Source of the DNA: Pseudoalteromonas luteoviolacea H33-S
GTDB lineage: Bacteria > Pseudomonadota > Gammaproteobacteria > Enterobacterales > Alteromonadaceae
Direction of reading: 5' to 3'
Assembly: GCF_001625695.1 (NCBI RefSeq)
Contig: NZ_AUXY01000051.1
Span: forward strand, 62,001-126,000
Length of the DNA stretch: 64,000 bases
Below are positions 47,442-56,549 of this stretch, piece after piece. Position numbers and translations under genes: made by a program. The number at the start of each line of letters is the position of its first letter. Position 1 is the first letter of the stretch. The notes beneath the pieces were generated by a model. That model did no database searches. It was not told where the DNA came from and saw nothing but the letters and a program-made list of their open reading frames with translations.

Positions 47442-48593
47442 ATGGGAATGAGAGAGAACTTAAGCCTAGATGAGCTGCGCATACAGATAGATCGTTGTGA
47501 TAGTGAACTGGTGAGCTTACTTGCTGAGCGAAGAAGACTGACTGAACAGGTAGGTCAGATCAAACAACAAAAGGGCGCAGCGCTACATGCTCCAGATCGA
47601 GAGGCGGCGTTGATCGCTGCTCGCCGTCAACAGGCTGAAGAGAAGGGCGTTAACCCAGAGTTGGTAGAAGATATTTTGCGTCGCATGATGCGTGAAGCTT
47701 ATGAAAACCAACAAAGTAAATTGGCATGTGCAGCGCCACAACTTTCACCTATTGTTATTGTCGGTGGTCAAGGGGCGATGGGCCAGCTGTTTGCAAAACA
47801 GTTTAAACGTTCAGGGTATGAGGTAAAAATACTCGACAAATCTCAGCAAACGGATGCCAGTTCAGTGTTAGCAGGCGCTAAACTCGTGCTCGTGAGTGTG
47901 CCGATAAACAGTTTAGATCAGGTAATAGCAGATTTGCCGCCATTAGATCCTGAATGCATTTTGGCAGATATTACCTCTGTTAAGCAAAGCCCTTTAAAAA
48001 GTTTACTCAATAAACACGCAGGCCCAGTGGTTGGATTACACCCGATGTTTGGACCGGATATTTCGCATTGGGTTAAGCAAACTGTAGTTGCTTGTCATGG
48101 CCGTGATGAAAATGCATGCAGTGGATTATTAAAACAGCTGCAAATATGGGGATGCCATATTGTGCCAATGGAAGCGAAAAAGCACGATCAAGCAATGCAG
48201 ATTATTCAGGTTATGCGCCACTTAACAACGTTTGTCTATGGGCAGTTCTTAGCAAAACAGTGCCATACTCTGGAAGAGCTGCGCAGCTGCTCATCACCTA
48301 TATATCAATTAGAACTAATGATGGTTGGCCGTTTGTTTGCGCAGTCTCCGGAATTGTATGCTGATATCATGTTAGCTCAGTTTGAAGATGTCGAAGGGCT
48401 ACTTGCCAGCTATCAAGATACTTTTGCACAAACACTTCAGAGTTTAAAGCAAGGTGATAAGCAGGCCTTGATTGATGGCTTTGACAAAGCACAAACTTAT
48501 TTCTCAGACAGTGCGCATACCTTCTTAGCGCAAAGCCGTGGGATTTTAAATAAAGCCAATGATGCTAAAGTGTTAGATGAGCTTGCTTCTTAA
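47442..48593 (+). CDS. tyrA: Chorismate mutase / prephenate dehydrogenase
   Basis: 383 residues. An AroQ chorismate mutase domain (about 1-90; LRIQIDRCDSELVSLLAERRRLTEQVGQIKQ) is fused to a prephenate dehydrogenase with IVIVGGQGAMGQLFAKQFKRSGYEV (nucleotide site, about residue 103) and GLHPMFGPD (catalytic His). It makes 4-hydroxyphenylpyruvate for tyrosine. The ATG at 47442 and one at 47448 are both possible. It stands alone, not with aroF, and converges with pheA across a strong terminator. Confidence 0.96.
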   Translation: MGMRENLSLDELRIQIDRCDSELVSLLAERRRLTEQVGQIKQQKGAALHAPDREAALIAARRQQAEEKGVNPELVEDILRRMMREAYENQQSKLACAAPQLSPIVIVGGQGAMGQLFAKQFKRSGYEVKILDKSQQTDASSVLAGAKLVLVSVPINSLDQVIADLPPLDPECILADITSVKQSPLKSLLNKHAGPVVGLHPMFGPDISHWVKQTVVACHGRDENACSGLLKQLQIWGCHIVPMEAKKHDQAMQIIQVMRHLTTFVYGQFLAKQCHTLEELRSCSSPIYQLELMMVGRLFAQSPELYADIMLAQFEDVEGLLASYQDTFAQTLQSLKQGDKQALIDGFDKAQTYFSDSAHTFLAQSRGILNKANDAKVLDELAS

Positions 48594-48597
48594 ATTA

Positions 48598-48625
48598 AAA
48601 AAGCGCTAGGTACATAGCGCTTTTT
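48598..48625. terminator. Bidirectional terminator after tyrA
   Basis: AAAAAGCGCTA-GGTACA-TAGCGCTTTTT, an 11-base stem with A and T tracts. It ends tyrA and could also stop pheA transcripts from the opposite strand. Confidence 0.85.
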
Positions 48626-48672
48626 CCACTGTTTTATTCTATTACCCGTTCACGAAAACCTACGGTTGACTA

Positions 48673-49827
48673 TTAGATTGGGTCTACCGCTTTGAGCGAC
48701 TCACTTTGATAGCAGCCGAGTATTCTTACCGTTTGCGTGTGCGCTTTAAGAGCTTCAAGTGCGTTTTGAACAACTGGATCAGCAATGTTTGCTTGAAGGT
48801 CAACATAAAATACCTCCTCCCAAGGGTTGCCTGGTACTGGGCGAGATTCAAGTTTTGTCATGTTGATACTGTTCTCTTTAAACACCATCAATGCATCTGC
48901 CAGTGAGCCCACATGCTGTTTGGTTGCCATAATAAGACTCGTTTTAGTGGGTATTTGAGTAGAGACTTGCAGTGGTTTTCTCGCAACAACAATAAAGCGG
49001 CTGTGATTTTCAGCTTGGTTAGCCAATTCACTTTTAATGACTTCTAAACCTTGGGCGCGACCAGACTGTGCAGAACCAATAGCGGCACTTTGTTCACATT
49101 CTGCGGCAAATTTTATGGCACTGGAGGTGGAATCACAGGTTTCATGAATGACATCCGCTAAGCTTTGTAAGAATCGACTGCATTGGGCAAATGGCTGAGG
49201 GTGAGCAAATATTTTTTTCACATCTTTAAGCTCAGTGCCAGGCTGTGCGAGCAGGCAATGCTCAACGCTGTGTGTCACCTCTCCAACGATAGACACTTGC
49301 GCGTGTTGCATTAGATCAAAGACTTCGTTGATACTACCGGAGCTGGTATTTTCAATTGGTAATATACCGAAGTCAGCTTTACCATGCTCAACAGAGGTGG
49401 TGATTTCTTCGAAAGATTGGCAACCAAGTTCGACGACTTTACCTGGGCGACGGCTAAAATACTTGTGGCATGCCAGCTGGCTATAAGAGCCCTGTCCACC
49501 GAGATAAGCTACGCGGTGGGTGTCATTGACTGCCTCTGGGTTTAAACTCTTTTGCAATAGTGCCTGCTGATTAAGAACCGAGTCTTCTAAGATAACTTGG
49601 AAAACGTTGTTGATGTAAAAAGGGTCAAGACCTAAAGATTTTCCGTAACTGATGAGCTTTTCAAGTAGTGCTAGCTCTCGTTCTTCATCTCGAATTGGCT
49701 TGTTGTTGTTTATTTTATACTCTAGTACTCCGTGGCTTATCCTTCTGCGTTTAGCCAGCAGCACTAATAGCTCAGAGTCTATTTCGTTAATCTCTGTTCT
49801 CAATGCATTTAAAGTATCTTGCGTCAT
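48673..49827 (-). CDS. pheA: Chorismate mutase / prephenate dehydratase
   Basis: 384 residues from the ATG at 49827, which follows GGAGTGAGGA. The AroQ domain (1-90) is followed by prephenate dehydratase with VAYLGGQGSYSQLACHKYF and PIENTSSGSINEVFDLM, then an ACT domain with SLIMATKQHVGSLADALMVFKENSINMTKLESRPV and the ESRP phenylalanine-binding motif. It makes phenylpyruvate. Expression is probably attenuated through the pheL leader just upstream; feedback by Phe is expected from the ACT domain. Confidence 0.96.
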   Translation of the reverse strand: MTQDTLNALRTEINEIDSELLVLLAKRRRISHGVLEYKINNNKPIRDEERELALLEKLISYGKSLGLDPFYINNVFQVILEDSVLNQQALLQKSLNPEAVNDTHRVAYLGGQGSYSQLACHKYFSRRPGKVVELGCQSFEEITTSVEHGKADFGILPIENTSSGSINEVFDLMQHAQVSIVGEVTHSVEHCLLAQPGTELKDVKKIFAHPQPFAQCSRFLQSLADVIHETCDSTSSAIKFAAECEQSAAIGSAQSGRAQGLEVIKSELANQAENHSRFIVVARKPLQVSTQIPTKTSLIMATKQHVGSLADALMVFKENSINMTKLESRPVPGNPWEEVFYVDLQANIADPVVQNALEALKAHTQTVRILGCYQSESLKAVDPI

Positions 49828-49848
49828 GGTCCTCACTCCCATTTTGCC

Positions 49849-49881
49849 AAAAAAAAAGCCTCCCAGATGTTGGGAGGCTTA
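49849..49881 (-). terminator. pheA attenuator (terminator and antiterminator)
   Basis: On the minus strand AAGCCTCCCA-ACATC-TGGGAGGCTT runs into nine Ts, ending 22 bases before the pheA ATG. The first arm begins TAAGCCTC (49881-49874), which is fully complementary to GAGGCTTA just after the pheL stop (49915-49908). These two segments can therefore form an antiterminator when the ribosome stalls on the leader. Confidence 0.85.
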
Positions 49882-49916
49882 GCTATTCGTTTTCACGCGC
49901 AAACAGTTAAGCCTCT

Positions 49917-49967
49917 TCACCTAAAGAAGCTAAAAAAGAAAAAATAGCGGCGCGCAAAATAGTTCAT
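49917..49967 (-). CDS. pheL: pheA leader peptide
   Basis: A 16-residue open frame, MNYFARRYFFFFSFFR, ends in TGA 36 bases ahead of the attenuator stem. Seven of 16 residues are Phe and two are Tyr, the pattern expected for a leader that stalls ribosomes when Phe-tRNA is scarce. E. coli PheL has seven Phe in 15. It is too short to appear in routine gene calls. Confidence 0.88.
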   Translation of the reverse strand: MNYFARRYFFFFSFFR

Positions 49968-50138
49968 AATCTGTTCGTTTTCATATTTACAGTGTTATCA
50001 TTATTATTAACACAGATATTAAGGCAATTACAACAAGGTATTTTAAATTATACCAGAAATGCATTGGCTACGATTTGTGTGATCTGATATATTCAAGACA
50101 ATATATGAAAAAAAACATAGCTAGGTAAAGAGTTTATC

Positions 50139-53117
50139 GTGGGCAATCGTCGTCCTCCTTCGCGTTTTGGTGCTAATTCTCTAAGTGTGAAATTATCAAT
50201 TTTGATTTCCGCCGTATGCGTTATCGCGGGGGTATTTGCTGCTGCTTTGATGTTAAAGTCTGAAGAGAAGCACCTAATAGAGGCTGAATTTGTCCAACTG
50301 CATGATTTAAGCGAGCAAATGCTGCAACAGTTTGTGCAATACTTAGAGCTTAAAAAAAACTTGGCGCAGCAAACAAATGTCGTTGTGACAAAAAAGTTGC
50401 TCCCAGTTACCAATTCGCCCATTGATGTTGAAGTGCCAGTCAACGCCCTTGATGGTAAGGTACACAGTGTTGCAGCAAATGGCATGTCTGCTGCGTACAT
50501 ATTAAAAGAAACATTATCCGATACTGACAAAGTACTGTTCCAAAAATCGGAAACGCTATGGAATACGCTCTCTCCGATATTGCTGCAGGACTTTTTTAAC
50601 TTTTATATTTACACCACTGAAGATTTTGTTCGCATCGCACCACCCAATTCTGTGCTATTGGATAGTGCACAGAATCGGCAAGCGAATATTCATGCGCAAC
50701 CGCTTTTACGTGAAGAATTAAATCCTACTAGAGAGGCTGTCTGGTCTGATGTACATCATGATCCTGTTTGGAACAAATGGGTTGTGAGTATTTTGGTGCC
50801 ACTTTATGAAGGTGATGAGTATAGAGGGTTTACAGGCAGCGATTTAGAGCTTGAAACATTACTGGCTCACCTGCCAAAGCCGACTTCAGATCAAAGTTAT
50901 ATTATTTTTGATAAACAGGGCCGAATTGTTTCTGCGCCTAATTTAATTGATGCCACAGATACATCTGAACTACAAACAAAAGATGCGTTACCACAAGCAA
51001 TCCAACGAGTCATTGATACTGCGCTTAAAGTGAGGTTGCCAAGCTATCAAGATGAATTCATTCATGATAAGGCTGGTCACATAGCTAATGTAATGCACCT
51101 TGGTGAGTTAGATTGGTACGTCGGCATGTATAAACGCAGAGATACTGCTTTATATGCGCTTGAAGAGCTAAAAGTGAAGTTCTTTGGTTTATTTGTTTTA
51201 TATGCCGCCTTTGTTGCTATGTTGCTACATCAAGTAATTTATCACTTGATTTTGAAGCGAATAAACCAGCTCGTTAAGGTGTTGATTAGCTTTGGTCGCG
51301 GCCAGTGGGACCACCCTAAGCTCACTGATAGTGATGATGAGATTGGGCTCCTTAATGCGTCATTCAACGACATGAGTGATGACATTAAAAAATTAGTAAA
51401 TGGGTTAAACCAACGTATTAGTGAGAAGGAAATTGCTGAAAAAGCGGCAAATCGTCTCTCTAAAGCCGTGGCTTTTTCTGGAACAGGCGTGGTAATAACC
51501 AATGAGCGTTTTAAAATCGAATATGTCAATCCAAAAATGGTGGAGATGACAGGGTTTCCTGAGTCTCACTTTTTGGACTCGCCATTGCTTGGTATCATTT
51601 CTAATGAAATGGCGATTTTAATCGACGACATTGACTTTGATTTGAAGAGTCGAAATTACTGGCGCGGTGATACGCTGTTGCAAAGCAGTGATAATGAGCA
51701 AATTTGGGTGAGTTTGAGTATTTCTCCAATTCGAGAGAATGGGGGACGTATTTCAAGCTATGTTGCGTCTGCGCAAGACATCTCTTTTGTCAAAGAAAGC
51801 CAAAGAAAAATGGAGGAATTGGCTTATTTTGATACATTGACTGGACTCGCTAATCGTACTTTTTTCCGTATGCAATTGCGAAAGTCTATGGCGCTGGCGT
51901 CTCGGGGGCATTATGCATTTGCGTTGTTTTATTTCGACTTGGATGAATTTAAACGCATTAACGATACACTGGGTCATGATGCTGGAGATAGACTGTTAGT
52001 AGAAGTTGCAGACAGATTGAAGCAACGCCTCAGAGCGGAAGATACCATTGCCCGTTTAGGCGGTGACGAGTTTGCTGTTTTGCTCAGTGGAATAAGCACC
52101 CGAGATAATGCCATGGACGTTGCTCACACTATTCAAAAGACGTTAGGGCAGCCAATATTACTGGGTAATAATGAGGTGATAGTCAGTGCGAGCATCGGTA
52201 TTACGCTTGCACCATTTGATAGCCAAGAAGAAGAGCAGCTGTTGAAACATGCAGATTTGGCCATGTATGAAGCCAAAGCCAAAGGACGAAATACATTCCA
52301 TTTCTACTCACAGGAATTGAATGCAGCAGCAAATGAACGCCTTCATATAGAAAACGAGCTTCGACAAGCTATAAAAAGTCAGCAATTCTCGCTGCAATAC
52401 CAGCCTCAAATTGACAGCCGAACAGGGAAAATAGTGGGCTATGAAGCGCTGATCAGATGGAATCACCCAACTGAAGGCAATATTCCACCAACGAAATTTA
52501 TCCCTATTGCTGAGGCAACAGGTTTGATTGTTGAAATTGGCACATGGGTGTTAAAAGAGGCGTGTCGCTTTTCTGCGGTGCTCAAGTCCAAAGGCTGCAC
52601 AGCAGATATTTCAATCAACCTGTCTGCTCGACAGTTTAAAGATTCAAACTTAATAGAGACCATTTCTCAAACTTTAAGCGAAGTGGGCCTTGCACCGTCA
52701 ATGCTGCACCTAGAGCTAACAGAAAGTATGCTTATGGGTGATGTCGAAGCGGCAATTGAGCAATTGAAAGAAATGAAAAAGCTAGGTGTCTCCTTGTCTA
52801 TTGATGATTTTGGGACGGGTTATTCCTCGCTGAGTTATTTAAAACGCTTCCCTGTTGATGTTCTTAAAGTAGATAGGTCATTTGTGAAGGATATACCACA
52901 AGATACGAACGATATGGAAATCACTGCGGCTATCATTGCGATGGCGCAGAAGCTCAGTATGAAAGTCGTTGCCGAAGGTGTGGAAACTGCTGATCAGGTC
53001 GCTTTTTTACAGCGTAACAATTGCCACATTGTGCAAGGCTACTACTATAGCGCGCCACTGACAGAGCAGGGGGTGTTTGCGCAAAACCCCGATATAATGA
53101 AGGTAGCAGGGAATTAA
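50139..53117 (+). CDS. Membrane-bound GGDEF/EAL protein with Cache, HAMP and PAS domains
   Basis: 992 residues starting at a GTG. A first membrane segment (about 17-38), a large periplasmic sensor of the Cache type (about 40-340), a second segment (GLFVLYAAFVAMLLHQVIYHLI, about 347-368), HAMP, PAS (about 455-560), GGDEF (641-645, with the inhibitory RAED site five residues ahead) and EAL (769-771, with DDFGTGYSSL and EGVET). Both catalytic motifs are intact, so it may make and break cyclic di-GMP. The sensed ligand is unknown. It stands alone and converges with yciH. Confidence 0.92.
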   Translation: MGNRRPPSRFGANSLSVKLSILISAVCVIAGVFAAALMLKSEEKHLIEAEFVQLHDLSEQMLQQFVQYLELKKNLAQQTNVVVTKKLLPVTNSPIDVEVPVNALDGKVHSVAANGMSAAYILKETLSDTDKVLFQKSETLWNTLSPILLQDFFNFYIYTTEDFVRIAPPNSVLLDSAQNRQANIHAQPLLREELNPTREAVWSDVHHDPVWNKWVVSILVPLYEGDEYRGFTGSDLELETLLAHLPKPTSDQSYIIFDKQGRIVSAPNLIDATDTSELQTKDALPQAIQRVIDTALKVRLPSYQDEFIHDKAGHIANVMHLGELDWYVGMYKRRDTALYALEELKVKFFGLFVLYAAFVAMLLHQVIYHLILKRINQLVKVLISFGRGQWDHPKLTDSDDEIGLLNASFNDMSDDIKKLVNGLNQRISEKEIAEKAANRLSKAVAFSGTGVVITNERFKIEYVNPKMVEMTGFPESHFLDSPLLGIISNEMAILIDDIDFDLKSRNYWRGDTLLQSSDNEQIWVSLSISPIRENGGRISSYVASAQDISFVKESQRKMEELAYFDTLTGLANRTFFRMQLRKSMALASRGHYAFALFYFDLDEFKRINDTLGHDAGDRLLVEVADRLKQRLRAEDTIARLGGDEFAVLLSGISTRDNAMDVAHTIQKTLGQPILLGNNEVIVSASIGITLAPFDSQEEEQLLKHADLAMYEAKAKGRNTFHFYSQELNAAANERLHIENELRQAIKSQQFSLQYQPQIDSRTGKIVGYEALIRWNHPTEGNIPPTKFIPIAEATGLIVEIGTWVLKEACRFSAVLKSKGCTADISINLSARQFKDSNLIETISQTLSEVGLAPSMLHLELTESMLMGDVEAAIEQLKEMKKLGVSLSIDDFGTGYSSLSYLKRFPVDVLKVDRSFVKDIPQDTNDMEITAAIIAMAQKLSMKVVAEGVETADQVAFLQRNNCHIVQGYYYSAPLTEQGVFAQNPDIMKVAGN

Positions 53118-53132
53118 CCCCCTGCTATTTTT
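53104..53132. terminator. Terminator spanning the convergent stop codons of the GGDEF/EAL gene and yciH
   Basis: TAGCAGGG-AATTAAC-CCCCTGCTA-type stem (53104-53127) followed by TTTTTA. The stem lies on the last codons of both genes, whose stops overlap by four bases. Confidence 0.65.
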
Positions 53133-53443
53133 ACTTTAAAACCTTGTGCAACCAATAAGCCTTTAAGCTTTTCTCTGTCGTCACCCTGAATTTCAATAAT
53201 GCCTTCTTTGACGGCACCACCTTGTCCCATCTTACTTTTTAATGATTTAGCTAGCTTTTTTAAATCATGTTCGCTTGGGTCTATGCCGACGACTAACATA
53301 ACACCTTTACCCTTTCGCCCTTTGGTTTGACGCTCGATACGAATATGACCATCTTTAAACAGCTTAACGTCTTGTTGTAGCTGCTCGTCTTCTGGTTTAA
53401 TTCGTCCCAGCTCGGTAGAATATACTAAACGACCATCTGACAT
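53114..53443 (-). CDS. yciH: SUI1/eIF1-family translation factor YciH
   Basis: 109 residues from the ATG at 53443 (MSDGRLVYSTELGRI); an upstream in-frame ATG at 53455 adds four residues. The SUI1 fold shows RKGKGVMLVVGIDPSEHDLKKLAKSLKSKMGQGGAVKEGIIEIQGDDREKLK broken across strands, the hallmark of YciH. In E. coli YciH affects the fidelity of initiation under stress. It converges with the GGDEF/EAL gene, and a hairpin covers both ends. Confidence 0.9.
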   Translation of the reverse strand: MSDGRLVYSTELGRIKPEDEQLQQDVKLFKDGHIRIERQTKGRKGKGVMLVVGIDPSEHDLKKLAKSLKSKMGQGGAVKEGIIEIQGDDREKLKGLLVAQGFKVKIAGG

Positions 53444-53588
53444 TGCTTTCTCCAAACTAGTTATCTTATTTTGGATACTAACAAAAAGTGTTTTGTGTCG
53501 TTATATTTTTTTGGCGAAATTACGTAATACGATTATATTTAAAACATAAAGATGGATAACAAAACCAAATTTAGAGTAGGAGCTTGCA

Positions 53589-53894
53589 ATGAGCCTGAGC
53601 AAAAATGCTTCAGCTGACGGAAAGACCTTAACAATTCAGATTAAAGGGAAGTTTGACTTTAATTTAGTGCAATCATTTCGCCAAGCATATGCCGAAGTGA
53701 ACGATGAAACTGAGAAAGTCGTTGTTGATTTGCGAGACACAGACTACATGGACAGTTCAGCATTGGGCATGTTGTTAAATATGAAAAAAACGCTCGGTGA
53801 TTCAGTTGGTAGTATTCAAATCAGCAATTGCCGACCCCAGTTAAAAAAGATATTGCAAATCTCGAGATTCGATAAAAAGTTTGAAATAGATTAG
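53589..53894 (+). CDS. STAS-domain anti-anti-sigma factor, CrsA/HsbA-like
   Basis: 101 residues, one STAS domain. KTLTIQIKGKFDFNLVQSFRQAY leads to VVVDLRDTDYMDSSALGMLLNM, where a Ser of DSS is the usual phosphorylation site. It resembles CrsA of Shewanella and HsbA of Pseudomonas, which in their partner-switch systems bind the kinase/anti-sigma module. The gene is 16 bases ahead of the three-domain regulator at 53911. GTAGGAGCTT is a strong ribosome site. Confidence 0.87.
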   Translation: MSLSKNASADGKTLTIQIKGKFDFNLVQSFRQAYAEVNDETEKVVVDLRDTDYMDSSALGMLLNMKKTLGDSVGSIQISNCRPQLKKILQISRFDKKFEID

Positions 53895-53910
53895 CAGAGC
53901 TTAATTTAGC

Positions 53911-55560
53911 ATGCTTATTTTAGTGGTTGATGATCAACCCCTCAACTGTAGACTGCTCACAGCTATGCTTGAGCAGCAGCATTATGATGTTTTGGTAGCG
54001 AATAACGGTCAAGAGGCTTTGACTTTGTTACATCAACATGAAGTTGATATTGTGCTATTGGATGTCATGATGCCAGTGATGAATGGTTTTGAGACTGCGC
54101 CAAAAATAAAAGAATACGCAGGAGATGTGTATTTACCTATCATTTTTATTACCGCACTTGAAGATCATGCTAGCTTCGAAAAATGCCTAAGAGTCGGCGG
54201 AGACGACTTCATTCACAAGCCTTTCGATAGGATCATTCTTTCCGCCAAAATTAGAGCGCATGCGCGCACCAGAAAACTCAGTAAAGAAGCGCACGAGCAG
54301 AAAAAGTTACTAGAGTATCACTACAATCAGACCGAACGTGAACATGAAATCGTAGAGCACATTTTTCGCAATGCGCTATCAGGGCAAGAAAAATTTGATA
54401 GTCTGTGTGATTTTCACCTTTCTCCCGCATCTATGTTCAACGGAGATATGTTCCTTATGGCGAAAAGCCCAATTGGCGGGTTTTACTGTTTATTAGGGGA
54501 TTTTACTGGTCATGGGTTAGCTGCTGCTGTCGGTGCTTTGCCAGCCTCACGTATTTTTTACACTATGGTGCAAAAAGGGATGGCAGTGGGTGACATTGCC
54601 ACAGAGTTAAACAGCTCATTATATACCTTATTACCCGGCCATATGTTTTGTGCAGCTGCAATTATTGAGCTCAGTAGTTCAGGTAAAAATATCTCAGCTT
54701 GGCTTGGCGGGTTACCCGATGTTTACCTAGTCAATGAACAAGGTCGTGTTTTAAAAACGGTTGAATCTCAGCATATGGCGTTAGGGATACTCGACGATGA
54801 TGAATTCGAGAGGACCATACTACACTTTGAAGTGGAGAAGGGCACTCGACTCGTTATGGCAACTGACGGCATTATTGAGAGTGAAGGGCCTGATGGAGAG
54901 ATGTTTGGAGAAGGGCGTTTTATAGATACGTTGCAAAGTACGCCCGAAATCACCACACAAGAAGTCATTGATAAAGTGCGTAACTATGCGCAGCATGCGG
55001 AGCAACAAGATGATTTGAGCATTGCGATTATCAATTGTTTGCCGGCGGAGTTAGAGCATTCAGGTGAAACGCATTACTCATCACTGCCTTTTGAGATTGC
55101 TGTCTCCTTAGACGCTGAGCAAATGAAAGTGACTGATCCTGTTTTGGAAGTGGTTAATGTGCTTAGTAATGTTGAAGGGGTGGATGCACACCGTTCGAAC
55201 ATCTTTTTGCTACTGTCAGAGGCATATAATAACTCACTGGATCACGGGGTTTTGGGGATCAGTTCAGAGTTAAAAAATCAAGAAGATGGATTTTTAGAGT
55301 ACTACACACAGCGTGCTGATGCGCTGTCTAAGCTCACCGAAGCGTTTATTGAAATTGCGGCCTCTTATAGCCCCGAAAAACGGTCAATCACTTTTGATAT
55401 CAAAGATTCAGGTAGAGGTTTTTCTCAGCCTGACTTGCCAAGCGATAGTACATTATCTAATGAGCATGGAAGGGGGGTTCAGCTACTCTCAGAAATTGCT
55501 GATAGTGTCAGTTACAATCGAATTGGAAATGAAGTTAAATTGGTCTATTCGTTGGATTAA
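53911..55560 (+). CDS. Receiver-phosphatase-kinase partner-switch regulator, CrsR/HsbR-like
   Basis: 549 residues in three parts. A receiver domain (1-120) with DDQPLNCRLL and phospho-Asp in IVLLDVMMPVMNG. A PP2C/SpoIIE-type phosphatase (about 175-390) with GGFYCLLGDFTGHGLAAAVGALP and VMATDGIIE. A C-terminal HATPase/anti-sigma domain (about 400-549) with LLSEAYNNSLDHGVLG and DSGRGFSQPD. This order matches CrsR of Shewanella, which controls RpoS through an anti-anti-sigma partner, and HsbR of Pseudomonas. The target sigma factor here is inference. Confidence 0.88.
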   Translation: MLILVVDDQPLNCRLLTAMLEQQHYDVLVANNGQEALTLLHQHEVDIVLLDVMMPVMNGFETAPKIKEYAGDVYLPIIFITALEDHASFEKCLRVGGDDFIHKPFDRIILSAKIRAHARTRKLSKEAHEQKKLLEYHYNQTEREHEIVEHIFRNALSGQEKFDSLCDFHLSPASMFNGDMFLMAKSPIGGFYCLLGDFTGHGLAAAVGALPASRIFYTMVQKGMAVGDIATELNSSLYTLLPGHMFCAAAIIELSSSGKNISAWLGGLPDVYLVNEQGRVLKTVESQHMALGILDDDEFERTILHFEVEKGTRLVMATDGIIESEGPDGEMFGEGRFIDTLQSTPEITTQEVIDKVRNYAQHAEQQDDLSIAIINCLPAELEHSGETHYSSLPFEIAVSLDAEQMKVTDPVLEVVNVLSNVEGVDAHRSNIFLLLSEAYNNSLDHGVLGISSELKNQEDGFLEYYTQRADALSKLTEAFIEIAASYSPEKRSITFDIKDSGRGFSQPDLPSDSTLSNEHGRGVQLLSEIADSVSYNRIGNEVKLVYSLD

Positions 55561-55713
55561 GCAGGTCCACCTATCTATTTATTAGAATTGAAATTTTTTT
55601 ACGATATCCCCTTTCTTTTAACTCCCAATGATAAAAAACATGCTTGTGCCTATAGGCAAAGGCGCGTTTGCGTGTTAAATTGCGTTTAGATATATAGATG
55701 TTTGGATGGCTAA

Positions 55714-56373
55714 ATGATTTCTGCATACTTAGATAAAACACAAACTTCCCTTGACCATACACTTGTTCAATCACAGCTTGATGCACTGGATGCTTATTTA
55801 GTGTCACATAAAGCTCAAACGATCTGGTCTTATCAAATACCAGAACTTGGTGAGGGGGGAAGTTGTAGTTTATTTGGTCACTTACAAGAAGCGCCATTTG
55901 AGTTGGAAACGATCATAGCGCGAACGCAAGAAAATGACGTTTTATTGTCTAAGCTTCAAACAATCGTCGAGTTTGTGACTAACAAAACTGGTGTCGAGTG
56001 GTTCGGTATTTATCAGTCAAGACAAGTTGACGGTGATCAACAATTGCTTAAACTCGCGTACAATGGTGCACCTAGCCGCCCATTATTTCCTATCAATGAG
56101 CAGTTTGCAGCAACATCAAATAATATTCAGACAGTACTTTCTGAAAAGTCTCGCATTATCAATAATATTCCTGAATATATTGCGCAGGGTGGCGAGTATT
56201 ATACCTGTGACCCAAAAGTACAAGCGGAGGTTTGCATACCGCTGTTAAATGACAAGCTCGATTGTATCGGGATCATTGATGCAGAGGCTTTTAGTAAAGA
56301 CTTTTTTACTGCTGACAATTTATCTGTACTTGTCGCGGCTTGCATGAAAATAACGCATTACCTTCCCAAGTAA
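55714..56373 (+). CDS. GAF-domain protein, function unknown
   Basis: 219 residues. The first 75 residues are unassigned. The GAF domain covers about 80-215 (TIVEFVTNKTGVEWFGIYQSR, QAEVCIPLLNDKLDCIGIIDAEAF). The CDPKVQAEVCIPLL stretch recalls free methionine-(R)-sulfoxide reductases, with cysteines at similar places, but the rest is not close. No output domain is attached and no gene around it reveals a role. It follows the CrsR-like gene after a 150-base gap. Confidence 0.7.
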   Translation: MISAYLDKTQTSLDHTLVQSQLDALDAYLVSHKAQTIWSYQIPELGEGGSCSLFGHLQEAPFELETIIARTQENDVLLSKLQTIVEFVTNKTGVEWFGIYQSRQVDGDQQLLKLAYNGAPSRPLFPINEQFAATSNNIQTVLSEKSRIINNIPEYIAQGGEYYTCDPKVQAEVCIPLLNDKLDCIGIIDAEAFSKDFFTADNLSVLVAACMKITHYLPK

Positions 56374-56549
56374 CAAGTCTCGTGTTCTTGTTAAATTGTG
56401 GTAGTATTATGGCAACTATAACCCCCACAATTGTTACGTAATATCGAGTTAAATACTTAGATAAATAGAGGCGAGCTTGCAAAAGTGTGAGCGATTTTTC
56501 GTCTCTTTTGATTTTTGTGCGTATCAGTTTTAATAGGAATAAAATACAC

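Noticed and set aside
49993..50015. AT-rich repeat upstream of pheL as a Fur box
   Set aside because: It only shares scattered ATTAT elements with the Fur consensus and has no link to iron genes.
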